A stretch of DNA of 64,000 bases, taken from assembly GCF_003383095.1 (NCBI RefSeq), contig NZ_PSYW01000001.1, positions 434,001-498,000 on the forward strand. The letters are read 5' to 3'. The translations under genes and the position numbers were made by a program. Below, one piece after another: positions 33,657-41,340 of this stretch. A model generated the notes under the pieces. The model saw nothing but the letters and a program-made list of their open reading frames with translations, was not told the DNA's origin and ran no database searches. Origin of the DNA: Haloferax sp. Atlit-12N. Lineage in GTDB: Archaea; Halobacteriota; Halobacteria; Halobacteriales; Haloferacaceae. Within the stretch, counting starts at the first letter, position 1; each line of letters starts with the position of its first letter.

Positions 33657-34963
33657 CACGCCGTCGCCGACGTGACCGCCTCGCGGTCCAGCCGCACGAG
33701 GAGGACGAGAATCGGAATCATCAGTATGCCCCCGACGACGAAGGGTGCCCAGAACGCGATGCCGGTGTAGAGCCCGCCGGCCAGCGCCGGGCCGAACGTT
33801 CGGGCGAGACTCCCCGCGCTCTGGGTGAGGCCGAACGCGCCGCCCTGCTCGTCGCCCGTCGCCGAGCGGGAGACGAGCGTGTTCAAAGAGACGTTCGTGA
33901 GGGCGTTGCCGAACGACAGCGGCGTCATCACGACGAGGAGCGCGAGCACGCCCGCCGGGAGGACGGGACCGACCGGCAAGAGCGCTCCGAGGTCGGGGAC
34001 GAACGCGCCCAGTTGGGGAGAAAAGGGGACGGCCGCGAGCGTGAGCACCTGAATCGCCGCGCCGCCGACTGCGAGTCGGTACTCGCCGAAGCGGTCAGTG
34101 AGCGGGCCGACGAGGCCGCCCTGCACGACCGCGAGGACGACGCCGACGTAGGTGAGGATGATGGCGTTCTCGGTCGCGCCGTAGCCGTACTGGTCGTTGG
34201 TGAGGAAGATGAACTGGCTTTCGAGCGCCGAGAAGGCAAAGGAGACGAGGAAAAAGGAGGCGACGAGCGTGCCCAGCCCGGGCGACCGGAGCGCCGAAAG
34301 GAGCTGTTGGACGCGGGACTCGCGGTCCTCGGATGGCGTCCCACGCGCGTCCGGCGGCCGCGACTCGGGCAGGACGAAGAACGCGACGACGAGGTTCGTC
34401 CCGGTGATGAGCGCGGCGGCGAAGCTCGGAAGCGAGAACTCGGAGACGGGGACGAACGCAGGAAGGATGTCCCGGGCGGCCGCGACGACCGGTTCGCTGG
34501 CGAAGAACCCGCCGAGCGCGGGGCCGAACACGAAGCCGAGGCCGAACGCGGCCCCGAGGAGGCCGAGCCCCTTCGCCCGGTCGTCCGCCGCGGTGATGTC
34601 GGCGATGTACGCCTGTGCGGTGGCGATGTTGCCGCCCATCGCGCCCGCGAGCATCCGCGCGGCGAACAACACCGCGAGCGACCCCGCGACGCCGAACAGG
34701 AGCCACGCCAGAACGCTCCCCGTGAGCGACAGGAGAAGCACGGGTCGCCGACCGCGGGAGTCCGACAGGCGGCCTAAAAACGGTGCGGCGAGGAACTGCA
34801 TCGCAGAGTAGGAGGCGATGAGGAGGCTCCCGACGAACTCCGTCGCACCGAACGAGAGCGCGTACAGGGGGATTACCGGGATGAGGATACCGAAGCCGAG
34901 GAGGTCGACGAAGACGATGAAAAAGACCACCCCGAGCGCCCGACGCGGGTTCTCGACTGTCAT
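33656..34963 (-). CDS. MFS transporter (multidrug/tetracycline efflux-like)
   Basis: A 435-residue transporter with 12 TM helices. Motif A between helices 2 and 3 reads GRLSDSRGRRPVLL, and helices 1-2 begin RRALGVVFFIVFVDLLGFGILIPVIPLYALSFGA, typical of the TetA/Bcr-like drug:H+ antiporter group. A central loop (SRPPDARGTPSEDRESRVQQLL) separates the halves. The Met at 34961-34963 is chosen because the 43 upstream codons are hydrophilic and AT-rich, including a likely promoter. Substrate unknown; efflux is inferred from family resemblance. Confidence 0.9.
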   Translation of the reverse strand: MTVENPRRALGVVFFIVFVDLLGFGILIPVIPLYALSFGATEFVGSLLIASYSAMQFLAAPFLGRLSDSRGRRPVLLLSLTGSVLAWLLFGVAGSLAVLFAARMLAGAMGGNIATAQAYIADITAADDRAKGLGLLGAAFGLGFVFGPALGGFFASEPVVAAARDILPAFVPVSEFSLPSFAAALITGTNLVVAFFVLPESRPPDARGTPSEDRESRVQQLLSALRSPGLGTLVASFFLVSFAFSALESQFIFLTNDQYGYGATENAIILTYVGVVLAVVQGGLVGPLTDRFGEYRLAVGGAAIQVLTLAAVPFSPQLGAFVPDLGALLPVGPVLPAGVLALLVVMTPLSFGNALTNVSLNTLVSRSATGDEQGGAFGLTQSAGSLARTFGPALAGGLYTGIAFWAPFVVGGILMIPILVLLVRLDREAVTSATA

Positions 34964-35063
34964 CGTCTCCCCGTTGGCGGGGAGTCGAATAACCGCACCG
35001 ATACCCCCCGTCTCGGGGGGTAAGCGGTGATTAATTAATACGTTGACAATCCTGAGTGTCAGT

Positions 35064-35234
35064 ATGTCCTTCGAATGGGTCTCGTACTTCACGTGCGAGG
35101 AGTGTGGGTTGGAACGCCCGTCTCCGGAGGTGCCCTACGACCGCCTCGGGTACGCCGTCTGCCCGAGTTGCGGCGCTGAGACGCGCCCGGCCGTCTCAGC
35201 GACGGCAGACGCCTCGACGCTGGCGGATGGGTAG
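35064..35234 (+). CDS. Zinc-ribbon microprotein
   Basis: A 56-residue protein starting MSFEWVSYFTCEECGLERPSP. CEEC (residues 11-14) and CPSC (37-40, in GYAVCPSCGAETRP) form a four-Cys zinc ribbon. Small single-ribbon proteins of this sort are common in Haloferax and several affect swarming or biofilm formation, but no role can be assigned to this one. The Met at 35064 is preferred to the one at 35043, which lies in the promoter region. It is followed by the 35265 gene. Confidence 0.72.
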   Translation: MSFEWVSYFTCEECGLERPSPEVPYDRLGYAVCPSCGAETRPAVSATADASTLADG

Positions 35235-35264
35235 ACACTTCGGGCTCGACGGTCACCTCCGGGT

Positions 35265-35492
35265 ATGAGCTGGACGGAGGTCCGCCGAGACGACCGCATC
35301 GTAGAGTGGGAGCGAAGCGACGGCCACGCGACCATTCGGCTCCGTCACGGGCCGAACGCGTGGCACGTCAGGGTGGACCGACTCTATCAGTCTGCCGAGG
35401 GACGCGGCTACGAGGGCGAGCGGTTCGAGTCGGAGACGGCGGCCCGAGAGGCCGTCGACGCGTGGAAAGCCGAGTACGACGTGGAGAACTGA
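35265..35492 (+). CDS. Conserved haloarchaeal small protein
   Basis: A 75-residue soluble protein starting MSWTEVRRDDRIVEWERSDGHATIRLRHG. It alternates beta strands rich in charged residues (ATIRLRHGPNAWHVRVDRLYQ) and ends with a helix (ESETAAREAVDAWKAEYDVEN). The pattern suggests a compact alpha/beta fold. It begins 30 nt after the zinc-ribbon gene and may be co-transcribed. Function unknown. Confidence 0.72.
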   Translation: MSWTEVRRDDRIVEWERSDGHATIRLRHGPNAWHVRVDRLYQSAEGRGYEGERFESETAAREAVDAWKAEYDVEN

Positions 35493-35493
35493 G

Positions 35494-36276
35494 CTACTGG
35501 AGTCGGCGCGTCGTCTCGACCAGCGGGTGTCGCGCGTAGTCGACGATATCGATGTCCGAGATAGATTTCAGACCCTCTTTTTCGGCGGTCCGCTGCATGC
35601 CGAGTTCGACGGGGTCGTCGATGACGATGACGTAGGCGTCCATCTCCTCGATGCCGATTCGGTCGGCCGCGAGGACGCGGTGGTGACCGTCGGCGAGGAG
35701 CAGCGTCCCGTTGTTGTCGATGACGACGAGCGGCTCCGCGAGACCGCGTTCGAGTTCGTACCGTCGACCGTCGAGTTCGTCGGCGTAGACGCGGGCCTGC
35801 GTGGGAATGAGGTTCGAAAGCGAGACCGTGCGGCGCTCTTGGTGGACCGTGATACCGTGAATCTGCTCGAGCGTCCGCATGAGTTTGCCCACTTTCTCCG
35901 GCGTCGCGCGCTCGATTTGGCTCCGGATGACGTCGGTGTTCGAGATGATGCCGACGAGGTTGCCCGCGTCGTCGACGACCGGGAGCTTCTGGATGCCCGA
36001 CCGGAGGATGACGCGGGCGGCGTCGTTCACGTCCATCTCGGGGTGGGCGACGACGAGGTCCGTCGCCATCACCGTCTCGATGAGGGCGTCGTCGTCGGCG
36101 AGGAGGATATCGCGCGCCGTGACGAAGCCCTCGGCCTTGCGTCCGTCACAGACGGGAAATCCGTTGTGTCCGTCGCTCTCTGCGATGCGTTGGGCGACGT
36201 CCGCGACCGTGTTGGTCGGAGAGACGGTCTGGACCTCGCGCGTCATGTACTCCTTGACGGTCGCTTTGGTAGTCAT
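35494..36276 (-). CDS. CBS-pair protein with C-terminal ParB-like domain
   Basis: A 260-residue protein. Two CBS domains (about 7-60: VKEYMTREVQTVSPTNTVAD...; 70-122: ATDLVVAHPEMDVNDAARVI...) would bind adenosyl ligands. Residues 150-215 form a ParB/Srx-like domain with the signature LLLADGHHRVLAA (DGHHR at 196-200), the nucleotide-binding motif of ParB CTPases. It ends in a helical tail. It lies 44 nt downstream of the RCK_N-DHH gene on the same strand. The Met at 36274-36276 is chosen because a TATA-like GTTTTTG near 36304 is at the right distance; Mets at 36288 and 36327 are alternatives. A sensor-regulator role is inferred. Confidence 0.85.
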   Translation of the reverse strand: MTTKATVKEYMTREVQTVSPTNTVADVAQRIAESDGHNGFPVCDGRKAEGFVTARDILLADDDALIETVMATDLVVAHPEMDVNDAARVILRSGIQKLPVVDDAGNLVGIISNTDVIRSQIERATPEKVGKLMRTLEQIHGITVHQERRTVSLSNLIPTQARVYADELDGRRYELERGLAEPLVVIDNNGTLLLADGHHRVLAADRIGIEEMDAYVIVIDDPVELGMQRTAEKEGLKSISDIDIVDYARHPLVETTRRLQ

Positions 36277-36319
36277 CTCCCACCCCATAGGGCCACCGTC
36301 GGCAAAAACGTGTGGGCGT

Positions 36320-37777
36320 TCACTCATCGAGCGGGTACTCGAAGGCCACGTCGGTATCCAGACTCGGCGTCGGCGTCGCGTGCTCCAGCGTCTCGAACAT
36401 CCGCCCGGCGACGATGTCCGTGACGATGGTCGCGAGCGACTCTCGGGAGTCGTCGCCCACGTCGTCGAGGATGCCCAGTGGAATCTGTGCGCCCGCCATG
36501 TCCGCGTGGCCGCCGGCGCTCCCGATAGAGCCGAGAGCGTCGCGGAACGTCTCTCCGAGGTCGACTTTCGCCCCGCGAGCGCGACCGGAGACGTAGACGG
36601 TGCCGTCCATTAGCCCGTAGACGACCGTCACCTCGACGCCCTCCATCCCGAGGAGGTGGTCGGCGGCCTGCGCGAGGGCGTCCCGCTCGCGGATATCGCC
36701 GACGTTCGTCGTGAGGACGTTCCCCCGCACGTCGCGGTTCGAGATGGCGCGGGCGAGCGTCTCCATCGTCTCGGAGGTCAGACTCGGCGTCTCGACCCGT
36801 TCGAGCAGGTCCACGTCGACGTGGGGGATGAGAAAGGCGGCGGCCTCGAAGTCGGCGGTCGAGACCTCCCGCGTGAAGTCGTTCGTGTCGACCTGAATCC
36901 CGAACAGGAGGGCCGTCGCCACCGTCGTGTCGGGGACGATACCGAGCCGTTCGAGGTACTCCGCGAGCAGCGTGCTCGTCGCGCCGACGCCGCGTCTGAG
37001 GTCCACGTACGCCGCTTCGACCGGCGCACGCGGCGGGTGGTGGTCGATGACGATGTCGATGGTCGTCTCCGGCGGCAGGCGGTCGTTGACGCCCGGTCGA
37101 GAGTGGTCGACGAGCGCGAAGCCGGCGTACTCGTCGTCCGCCGGAACCTCGTCGAGAACCCGAAGGTCCAAATCGAGGAGGTTCACGAGCGCGCGGTTCT
37201 CCTGATGAGAAATGTCGCCGAAGTAACACACGTCTGCGTCGACGCTCGCCCGCTGGGCGATGGCCTGCAGCGCCAGCGCCGCGGCGATGGCGTCGGGGTC
37301 CGGGTTGTCGTGCATCACGACCGCGAGCCTGCCGTCGAGGTTTCGGAGGACTCGCATCAGGCGGTTCAACCGCTCCGTGTGCGACGTACCGACGGCGTCG
37401 AGGATTCGCCCGGAGACGATTCGACGCGGGTCGATGACCTCGTCGGCCAACGCGTCGATGTCGGCGCGGACCGACGGGTCGGCGTCGCCGCCGAGGTAGA
37501 CGACGAGCGGCGCGTCCGGAAACCGGTCGTGGGCCGCCCGCGCCGCGTCGAGGTTCGAAGCCGAAGACTGCCCGCCGATGACGACGAGGTCGGCCGCGTC
37601 GGGGTAGTTCGACGGGTCGGCGGGGTCGCCCTCTCTCGCGGCGATGCCGTCCGAACGGAGGTCATCGGCGCGGCCCTTCCGGTCCGTGACGACCGTTACC
37701 GTCCCCCCGCGGTCGGCGAGTTGCTCGACGAGGTTCCCGCCGAGCGACCCGCAGCCGAGAACCAGGCGACGTACCAT
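36320..37777 (-). CDS. RCK_N (TrkA-N) domain fused to DHH-DHHA1 phosphoesterase
   Basis: A 485-residue fusion. Residues 1-125 are a Rossmann RCK_N domain (VRRLVLGCGSLGGNLVE, GCGSLG at 8-13) of the type that senses NAD(H) or nucleotides in potassium channels. Residues 140-480 are a DHH phosphoesterase with HDNPDPDA (from 156), VDHS (223-226) and IDHHPP (244-249), then DHHA1 with GSIGSAGGHADMAGAQIP. The metal site looks complete. Relatives include nanoRNase NrnA and c-di-AMP phosphodiesterases. The Met at 37775-37777 (MVRRLVLGCG) is taken as start. Probably a nucleotide-turnover enzyme under nucleotide or redox control; the substrate is uncertain. Confidence 0.88.
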   Translation of the reverse strand: MVRRLVLGCGSLGGNLVEQLADRGGTVTVVTDRKGRADDLRSDGIAAREGDPADPSNYPDAADLVVIGGQSSASNLDAARAAHDRFPDAPLVVYLGGDADPSVRADIDALADEVIDPRRIVSGRILDAVGTSHTERLNRLMRVLRNLDGRLAVVMHDNPDPDAIAAALALQAIAQRASVDADVCYFGDISHQENRALVNLLDLDLRVLDEVPADDEYAGFALVDHSRPGVNDRLPPETTIDIVIDHHPPRAPVEAAYVDLRRGVGATSTLLAEYLERLGIVPDTTVATALLFGIQVDTNDFTREVSTADFEAAAFLIPHVDVDLLERVETPSLTSETMETLARAISNRDVRGNVLTTNVGDIRERDALAQAADHLLGMEGVEVTVVYGLMDGTVYVSGRARGAKVDLGETFRDALGSIGSAGGHADMAGAQIPLGILDDVGDDSRESLATIVTDIVAGRMFETLEHATPTPSLDTDVAFEYPLDE

Positions 37778-37831
37778 ACACGGAGGGTCGGACTCCGGCC
37801 GCAAAACCCTACCGTCCTCCCACCCGGCGAT

Positions 37832-37838
37832 GATATTA
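37832..37838 (+). promoter_or_regulatory. TATA box upstream of the 37867 gene
   Basis: GATATTA predicts initiation near 37861, a few bases before the ATG at 37867. This excludes the in-frame upstream ATG at 37843. Confidence 0.5.
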
Positions 37839-37839
37839 T

Positions 37840-37857
37840 GTCATGCCAACGCATGAC
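37840..37857. promoter_or_regulatory. 18-bp inverted repeat overlapping the promoter (candidate operator)
   Basis: GTCATGC-CAAC-GCATGAC is a perfect 7-bp inverted repeat between the TATA box and the predicted start of transcription. A protein bound here would block transcription, so it looks like a repressor site for the 37867 gene. Confidence 0.55.
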
Positions 37858-37866
37858 ACATATACG

Positions 37867-38247
37867 ATGGAACTCGAGACGCAACTGCTCCCCGAGTCGC
37901 GAGCCGAGTCGTTCGTCCGAACCTGTCGAACCGTCGTCGGCGACGACCTCAGGAGCGTGACGTACTTCACGCACGACCGGTGCGACCAGATATACCTCCG
38001 AAGCGACCTCGAAGCCGACGCCGACCTCACCGGGTTCGTCGAACACGAGACCGACGGGTTTCAGGCGCGGACCGCCTACCGCGGCTCCGAACTCGGGAAC
38101 TACCGGTACACTGTCCGCGCGTTCGACCACGGCTACCTGACGCGGGTGACGGCCGACGACAAGGGCGTGTTCGTCACCACCGACGGCCTGACGCTCAGGC
38201 GCTCCGAGGAGTTGGCGTCGGCGCTCGGTGAGTTACTGCGAGAATAA
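37867..38247 (+). CDS. Conserved haloarchaeal protein under a palindromic promoter
   Basis: A 126-residue soluble protein starting MELETQLLPESRAESFVRTCR. It contains VVGDDLRSVTYFTHDRCDQIYLRSDLEADADLTGFVEHE and LTRVTADDKGVFVTTDGLTLRRSEEL. The alternating strands and helices suggest an alpha/beta sensor-like fold, but no family motif is recognised. Promoter spacing supports this Met rather than the ATG 24 nt upstream. The overlapping inverted repeat suggests tight regulation. Divergent from the RCK-DHH gene. Confidence 0.72.
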   Translation: MELETQLLPESRAESFVRTCRTVVGDDLRSVTYFTHDRCDQIYLRSDLEADADLTGFVEHETDGFQARTAYRGSELGNYRYTVRAFDHGYLTRVTADDKGVFVTTDGLTLRRSEELASALGELLRE

Positions 38248-38280
38248 AAGAAACCGAATCGAACCGAACCGCCGGGACGC

Positions 38281-39801
38281 TTAGAAGAGCGCCGCAGCGA
38301 CGGTCTGGGCCGTCTCGATGACGGGCTGGAAGCCGGGCAGGAGCAGGACCGTCCCGACCGCGGCGAAGATGATCGCCACGTAGAGACCGACCGGCTGGCT
38401 GCCGATTTCGAGGGGCTTCGACGGCTCCTCGATCCACATCGCCTTCACGACGCGGCTGTAGTAGAACAGCGACAGCGCGCTGTTGACCGCACCGAAGGCG
38501 GCGAGCCACCAGAAGCCGGACTCGATGGCCGAGTAGAACAGCGCGTACTTCGAGACGAAGCCGCCGAACGGCGGCAGGCCGGCGAGCGAGAACATGAAGA
38601 CGGTCATCGCCGTCGCGGCGATGGGCGCCTTCGACGCGATGCCGTTGTAGTCCTCGAACGTGCGGCCGAGGCCCCACTTTTCGACCATGGCGATGAACAG
38701 GAACGCGCCCGTGTTCATGAAGCCGTAGACGAGCAGGTGGGCCATGCTCGCGCCGAGCACGTCGCCGTTCGCGGCACCACCGTCGACGGTGATGGCCGCG
38801 AGTCCGATGAGCGCGTAGCCGGCGTGCCCGATAGAGGAGTACGCCAGCATGCGCTTGACGTTCTCTTGGGTCGCCGCCGCGAAGTTACCGAGCGTCATCG
38901 TGACGACGGCGAGCAGCGCGAACAGCAGCGACCAGTCGACGCTCCCGCCGCCGACCGCGGTGACGGTCTCGAGGGGGAACGCGACGGTGAAGACGCGGAA
39001 GGCGACGGCGAAGCCGGCCGCCTTCGACGCCGACGAGAGGAACGCGCTCACGGGGGCGGGCGCGCCCTCGTAAGCCTCCGGCGCCCAGAAGTGGAACGGG
39101 ACGGAGGCGGTCTTGAACGCGAAACCGCCGGCGATCATCAGCACGCCGAGGCCAAGGACGCCGACGAGTTCGGTGCCCTCGGCGAGCGTCGCGGCGACTT
39201 CCGGGAGCACCAGCGAGCCGGTGACGGCGAACACGAGGCTGATACCGAACGCGAACACCGCCGACGACAGCGCGCCGATGAGGAAGTACTTCAGGCCCGC
39301 CTCGATGCTGCCGCGGTCCTTCTTGAGGAACGCGACGAGCGCGTACGAGGGGAGGGACGCCAGTTCGAGGCTGACGAAGACGGTCGCCAGCGAGTTCGAC
39401 ATCCCCATGAGCGTCATACCAGTCGCGGCGAATATGACGAGCGAGTAGAACTCACCCTGGTACTCCTCGTCCGCGAGGTAGTCGTAGGAGGCGACGGTCA
39501 CCATCGCGGTGACGCTGGTGAAGATGAGCGTGAAGAACAGGCTCATCCCGTCGACGACGAGCGCGTCGCCGTACAGCGAAATCGCGCCGCCGGTGGACTC
39601 CATGCCGGTTCCACCGATGAGGAACCAAGCGGCGATGCCGCCGGCGGCGAGCGCGCCGAGCGTCGCCGTGCCGGCCAGCAGGCCGTTGTTCGTGGAGTCC
39701 GGGTCGATGGTGTCGATGAGCAGCAGCGCGAGTCCCGTCAGCGCGAGCACGATGGCGGGAGCCGTCGCCGCCCACTCGGGGAGCGTCTGGAGGGGCGTCA
39801 T
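38281..39801 (-). CDS. nuoN: NADH-quinone oxidoreductase-like complex, subunit N
   Basis: A 506-residue antiporter-like membrane subunit with about 14 TM helices, one of the proton-pumping modules of complex I. Typical features are the Mrp-antiporter core with SLPSYALVAFLKKDRGSIEAGLKYFLIGALSSAVFAFGI and VKRMLAYSSIGHAGYALIG. It is the last gene of the operon; its ATG directly follows the nuoM TAG. Length fits NuoN (about 485-510). Confidence 0.95.
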   Translation of the reverse strand: MTPLQTLPEWAATAPAIVLALTGLALLLIDTIDPDSTNNGLLAGTATLGALAAGGIAAWFLIGGTGMESTGGAISLYGDALVVDGMSLFFTLIFTSVTAMVTVASYDYLADEEYQGEFYSLVIFAATGMTLMGMSNSLATVFVSLELASLPSYALVAFLKKDRGSIEAGLKYFLIGALSSAVFAFGISLVFAVTGSLVLPEVAATLAEGTELVGVLGLGVLMIAGGFAFKTASVPFHFWAPEAYEGAPAPVSAFLSSASKAAGFAVAFRVFTVAFPLETVTAVGGGSVDWSLLFALLAVVTMTLGNFAAATQENVKRMLAYSSIGHAGYALIGLAAITVDGGAANGDVLGASMAHLLVYGFMNTGAFLFIAMVEKWGLGRTFEDYNGIASKAPIAATAMTVFMFSLAGLPPFGGFVSKYALFYSAIESGFWWLAAFGAVNSALSLFYYSRVVKAMWIEEPSKPLEIGSQPVGLYVAIIFAAVGTVLLLPGFQPVIETAQTVAAALF

Positions 39802-41340
39802 CTAGAACGCACCTCCCAGTTCGAGAATCGGATTAACCGCGTCCTGAATCATCGTGAAGAAGATGTCCGGAGAGACACCGAGCACGATGGTGAGAAGCAG
39901 CAGCACCGCGAGGGGTGCGACGTCGTGGAACGGCGCTTCCGTGACATCGTAGTCGCCGTCGAACCGGAAGGGTCCGAACAGCGTCCGCTGCATCGCGAAC
40001 AGCAGGTAGCCGGCGACGATAACGATACCGAACATCGCGGCACCGGTGAACAGCGGCATGGCCTCCATCACTGTGGACTCGAACGCGCCCTTGAAGATGA
40101 AGAACTCCGCGGCGAAGCCGGCCATGAGCGGCAGGCCCATGTAGCCGAACGCGCCGGCGACGAAGATGCCCGCCGTGACGGGCATCCGGTCGGCGATGCC
40201 GGACATGTCCGACACCATGCGCGTGTGGGTCGTGTTGTAGATGACGCCGACGGCCATGAACATCAGACCGGAGATGAGGCCGTGGGCGACCATCTGGAAG
40301 GTCGCACCGCCGACGCCGTAGGTGGTGTAGGCGATGAGACCGAGGATGACGTACCCCATCGACGAGACGGAGGAGTACGCGACGATGCGCTTGAGGTCCT
40401 GCTGTGCCAGCGCGAGGAGCGCGCCGTAGATGACGCTCGCGACGGCGAGCAGGGCGATGGGCAGCGCGAAGGCGCGCGCCGTCTCCGGCAGCATCGTGAA
40501 GTTGAACCGGAGCAGGGCGTACGTACCCATCTTCAGGAGGACCCCCGCCAGCATGACCGACACCGGCGTGGGAGCCTCAACGTGTGCGTCCGGCAGCCAC
40601 GTGTGAAGCGGGGCGACCGGGACCTTGACCGCGAACCCGAAGAACATCGCGATGAACGCGACCGACGCGAGCGCGCCGGCCGACAGTCCCGCGAAGCTTC
40701 CGAGCTGCCCGGCCTGCAACGCTTGGGCAATCTCGGGTAACCGCAGCGACGTAATCGAGTCGCCGAGGCCGAACACCAGCGAGATGAACCCGATGAACAT
40801 CACGAGCGACGCGATGTTCGTGTAGACGAAGAACTTAATCGCCGCGTACTTGCGTCGGGGACCGCCCCAGACGCCGATGAGGAAGTACATCGGGACGAGG
40901 ACGGCCTCCCAGAAGACGAACCAGACGAAGAAGTCGAGCGCCGTGAAGACGCCGAGCAGGTTCGCCTCCATCAGGAGCATCAGGCCGAAGAACTGGGACT
41001 GACGCTCCGCGATTGGCGTCCACGCGCTGACGATAGCGAGCGTGGTGAGGATGGTCGTGAGGACGACGAGCGGCATGCTGATGCCGTCGACGCCGACCAT
41101 CCAGTGGAGGTCGTACTGGCCGAGTTGCAGCCAGACGACGTCTGTCTCGAACGCGATGTTCCCGCCGAGTAAGGCGTTCCCGCTCGCGTCGTACTGTTGC
41201 CACATGTAGAGGCTCCCGATGACGGGAGCCAGACTCAGCGCGAAGGCCGCCTTGCCGGCGTACCGGTCCGGCAGGACGAAGGTGACCAGCGCGGCGAGGA
41301 ACGTGACTGCGATGAGCGCTTCGATTATCATGCGAACCAA
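39802..41340 (-). CDS. nuoM: NADH-quinone oxidoreductase-like complex, subunit M
   Basis: A 512-residue antiporter-like subunit with about 14 TM helices. The conserved stretch WEAVLVPMYFLIGVWGGPRRKYAAIKFFVYT includes the key Glu, and APLHTWLPDAHVEAPTPVSVMLAGVLLKMGTYALLRF and LKRIVAYSSVSSMGYVILGL carry the pumping Lys/His residues. Its start overlaps the end of nuoL by 13 nt. Confidence 0.95.
   Translation of the reverse strand: MVRMIIEALIAVTFLAALVTFVLPDRYAGKAAFALSLAPVIGSLYMWQQYDASGNALLGGNIAFETDVVWLQLGQYDLHWMVGVDGISMPLVVLTTILTTLAIVSAWTPIAERQSQFFGLMLLMEANLLGVFTALDFFVWFVFWEAVLVPMYFLIGVWGGPRRKYAAIKFFVYTNIASLVMFIGFISLVFGLGDSITSLRLPEIAQALQAGQLGSFAGLSAGALASVAFIAMFFGFAVKVPVAPLHTWLPDAHVEAPTPVSVMLAGVLLKMGTYALLRFNFTMLPETARAFALPIALLAVASVIYGALLALAQQDLKRIVAYSSVSSMGYVILGLIAYTTYGVGGATFQMVAHGLISGLMFMAVGVIYNTTHTRMVSDMSGIADRMPVTAGIFVAGAFGYMGLPLMAGFAAEFFIFKGAFESTVMEAMPLFTGAAMFGIVIVAGYLLFAMQRTLFGPFRFDGDYDVTEAPFHDVAPLAVLLLLTIVLGVSPDIFFTMIQDAVNPILELGGAF

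Noticed and set aside
32660..34777. About 705-codon Arg/Glu-rich frame spanning the 32580 gene and the MFS gene
   Set aside because: Out-of-frame and antisense translation of two membrane proteins; no conserved sequence.
35494..36276. ParB-domain protein as evidence of a plasmid or replication origin
   Set aside because: The CBS fusion differs from partition ParB, there is no ParA, and no parS-like or iteron repeats are present.
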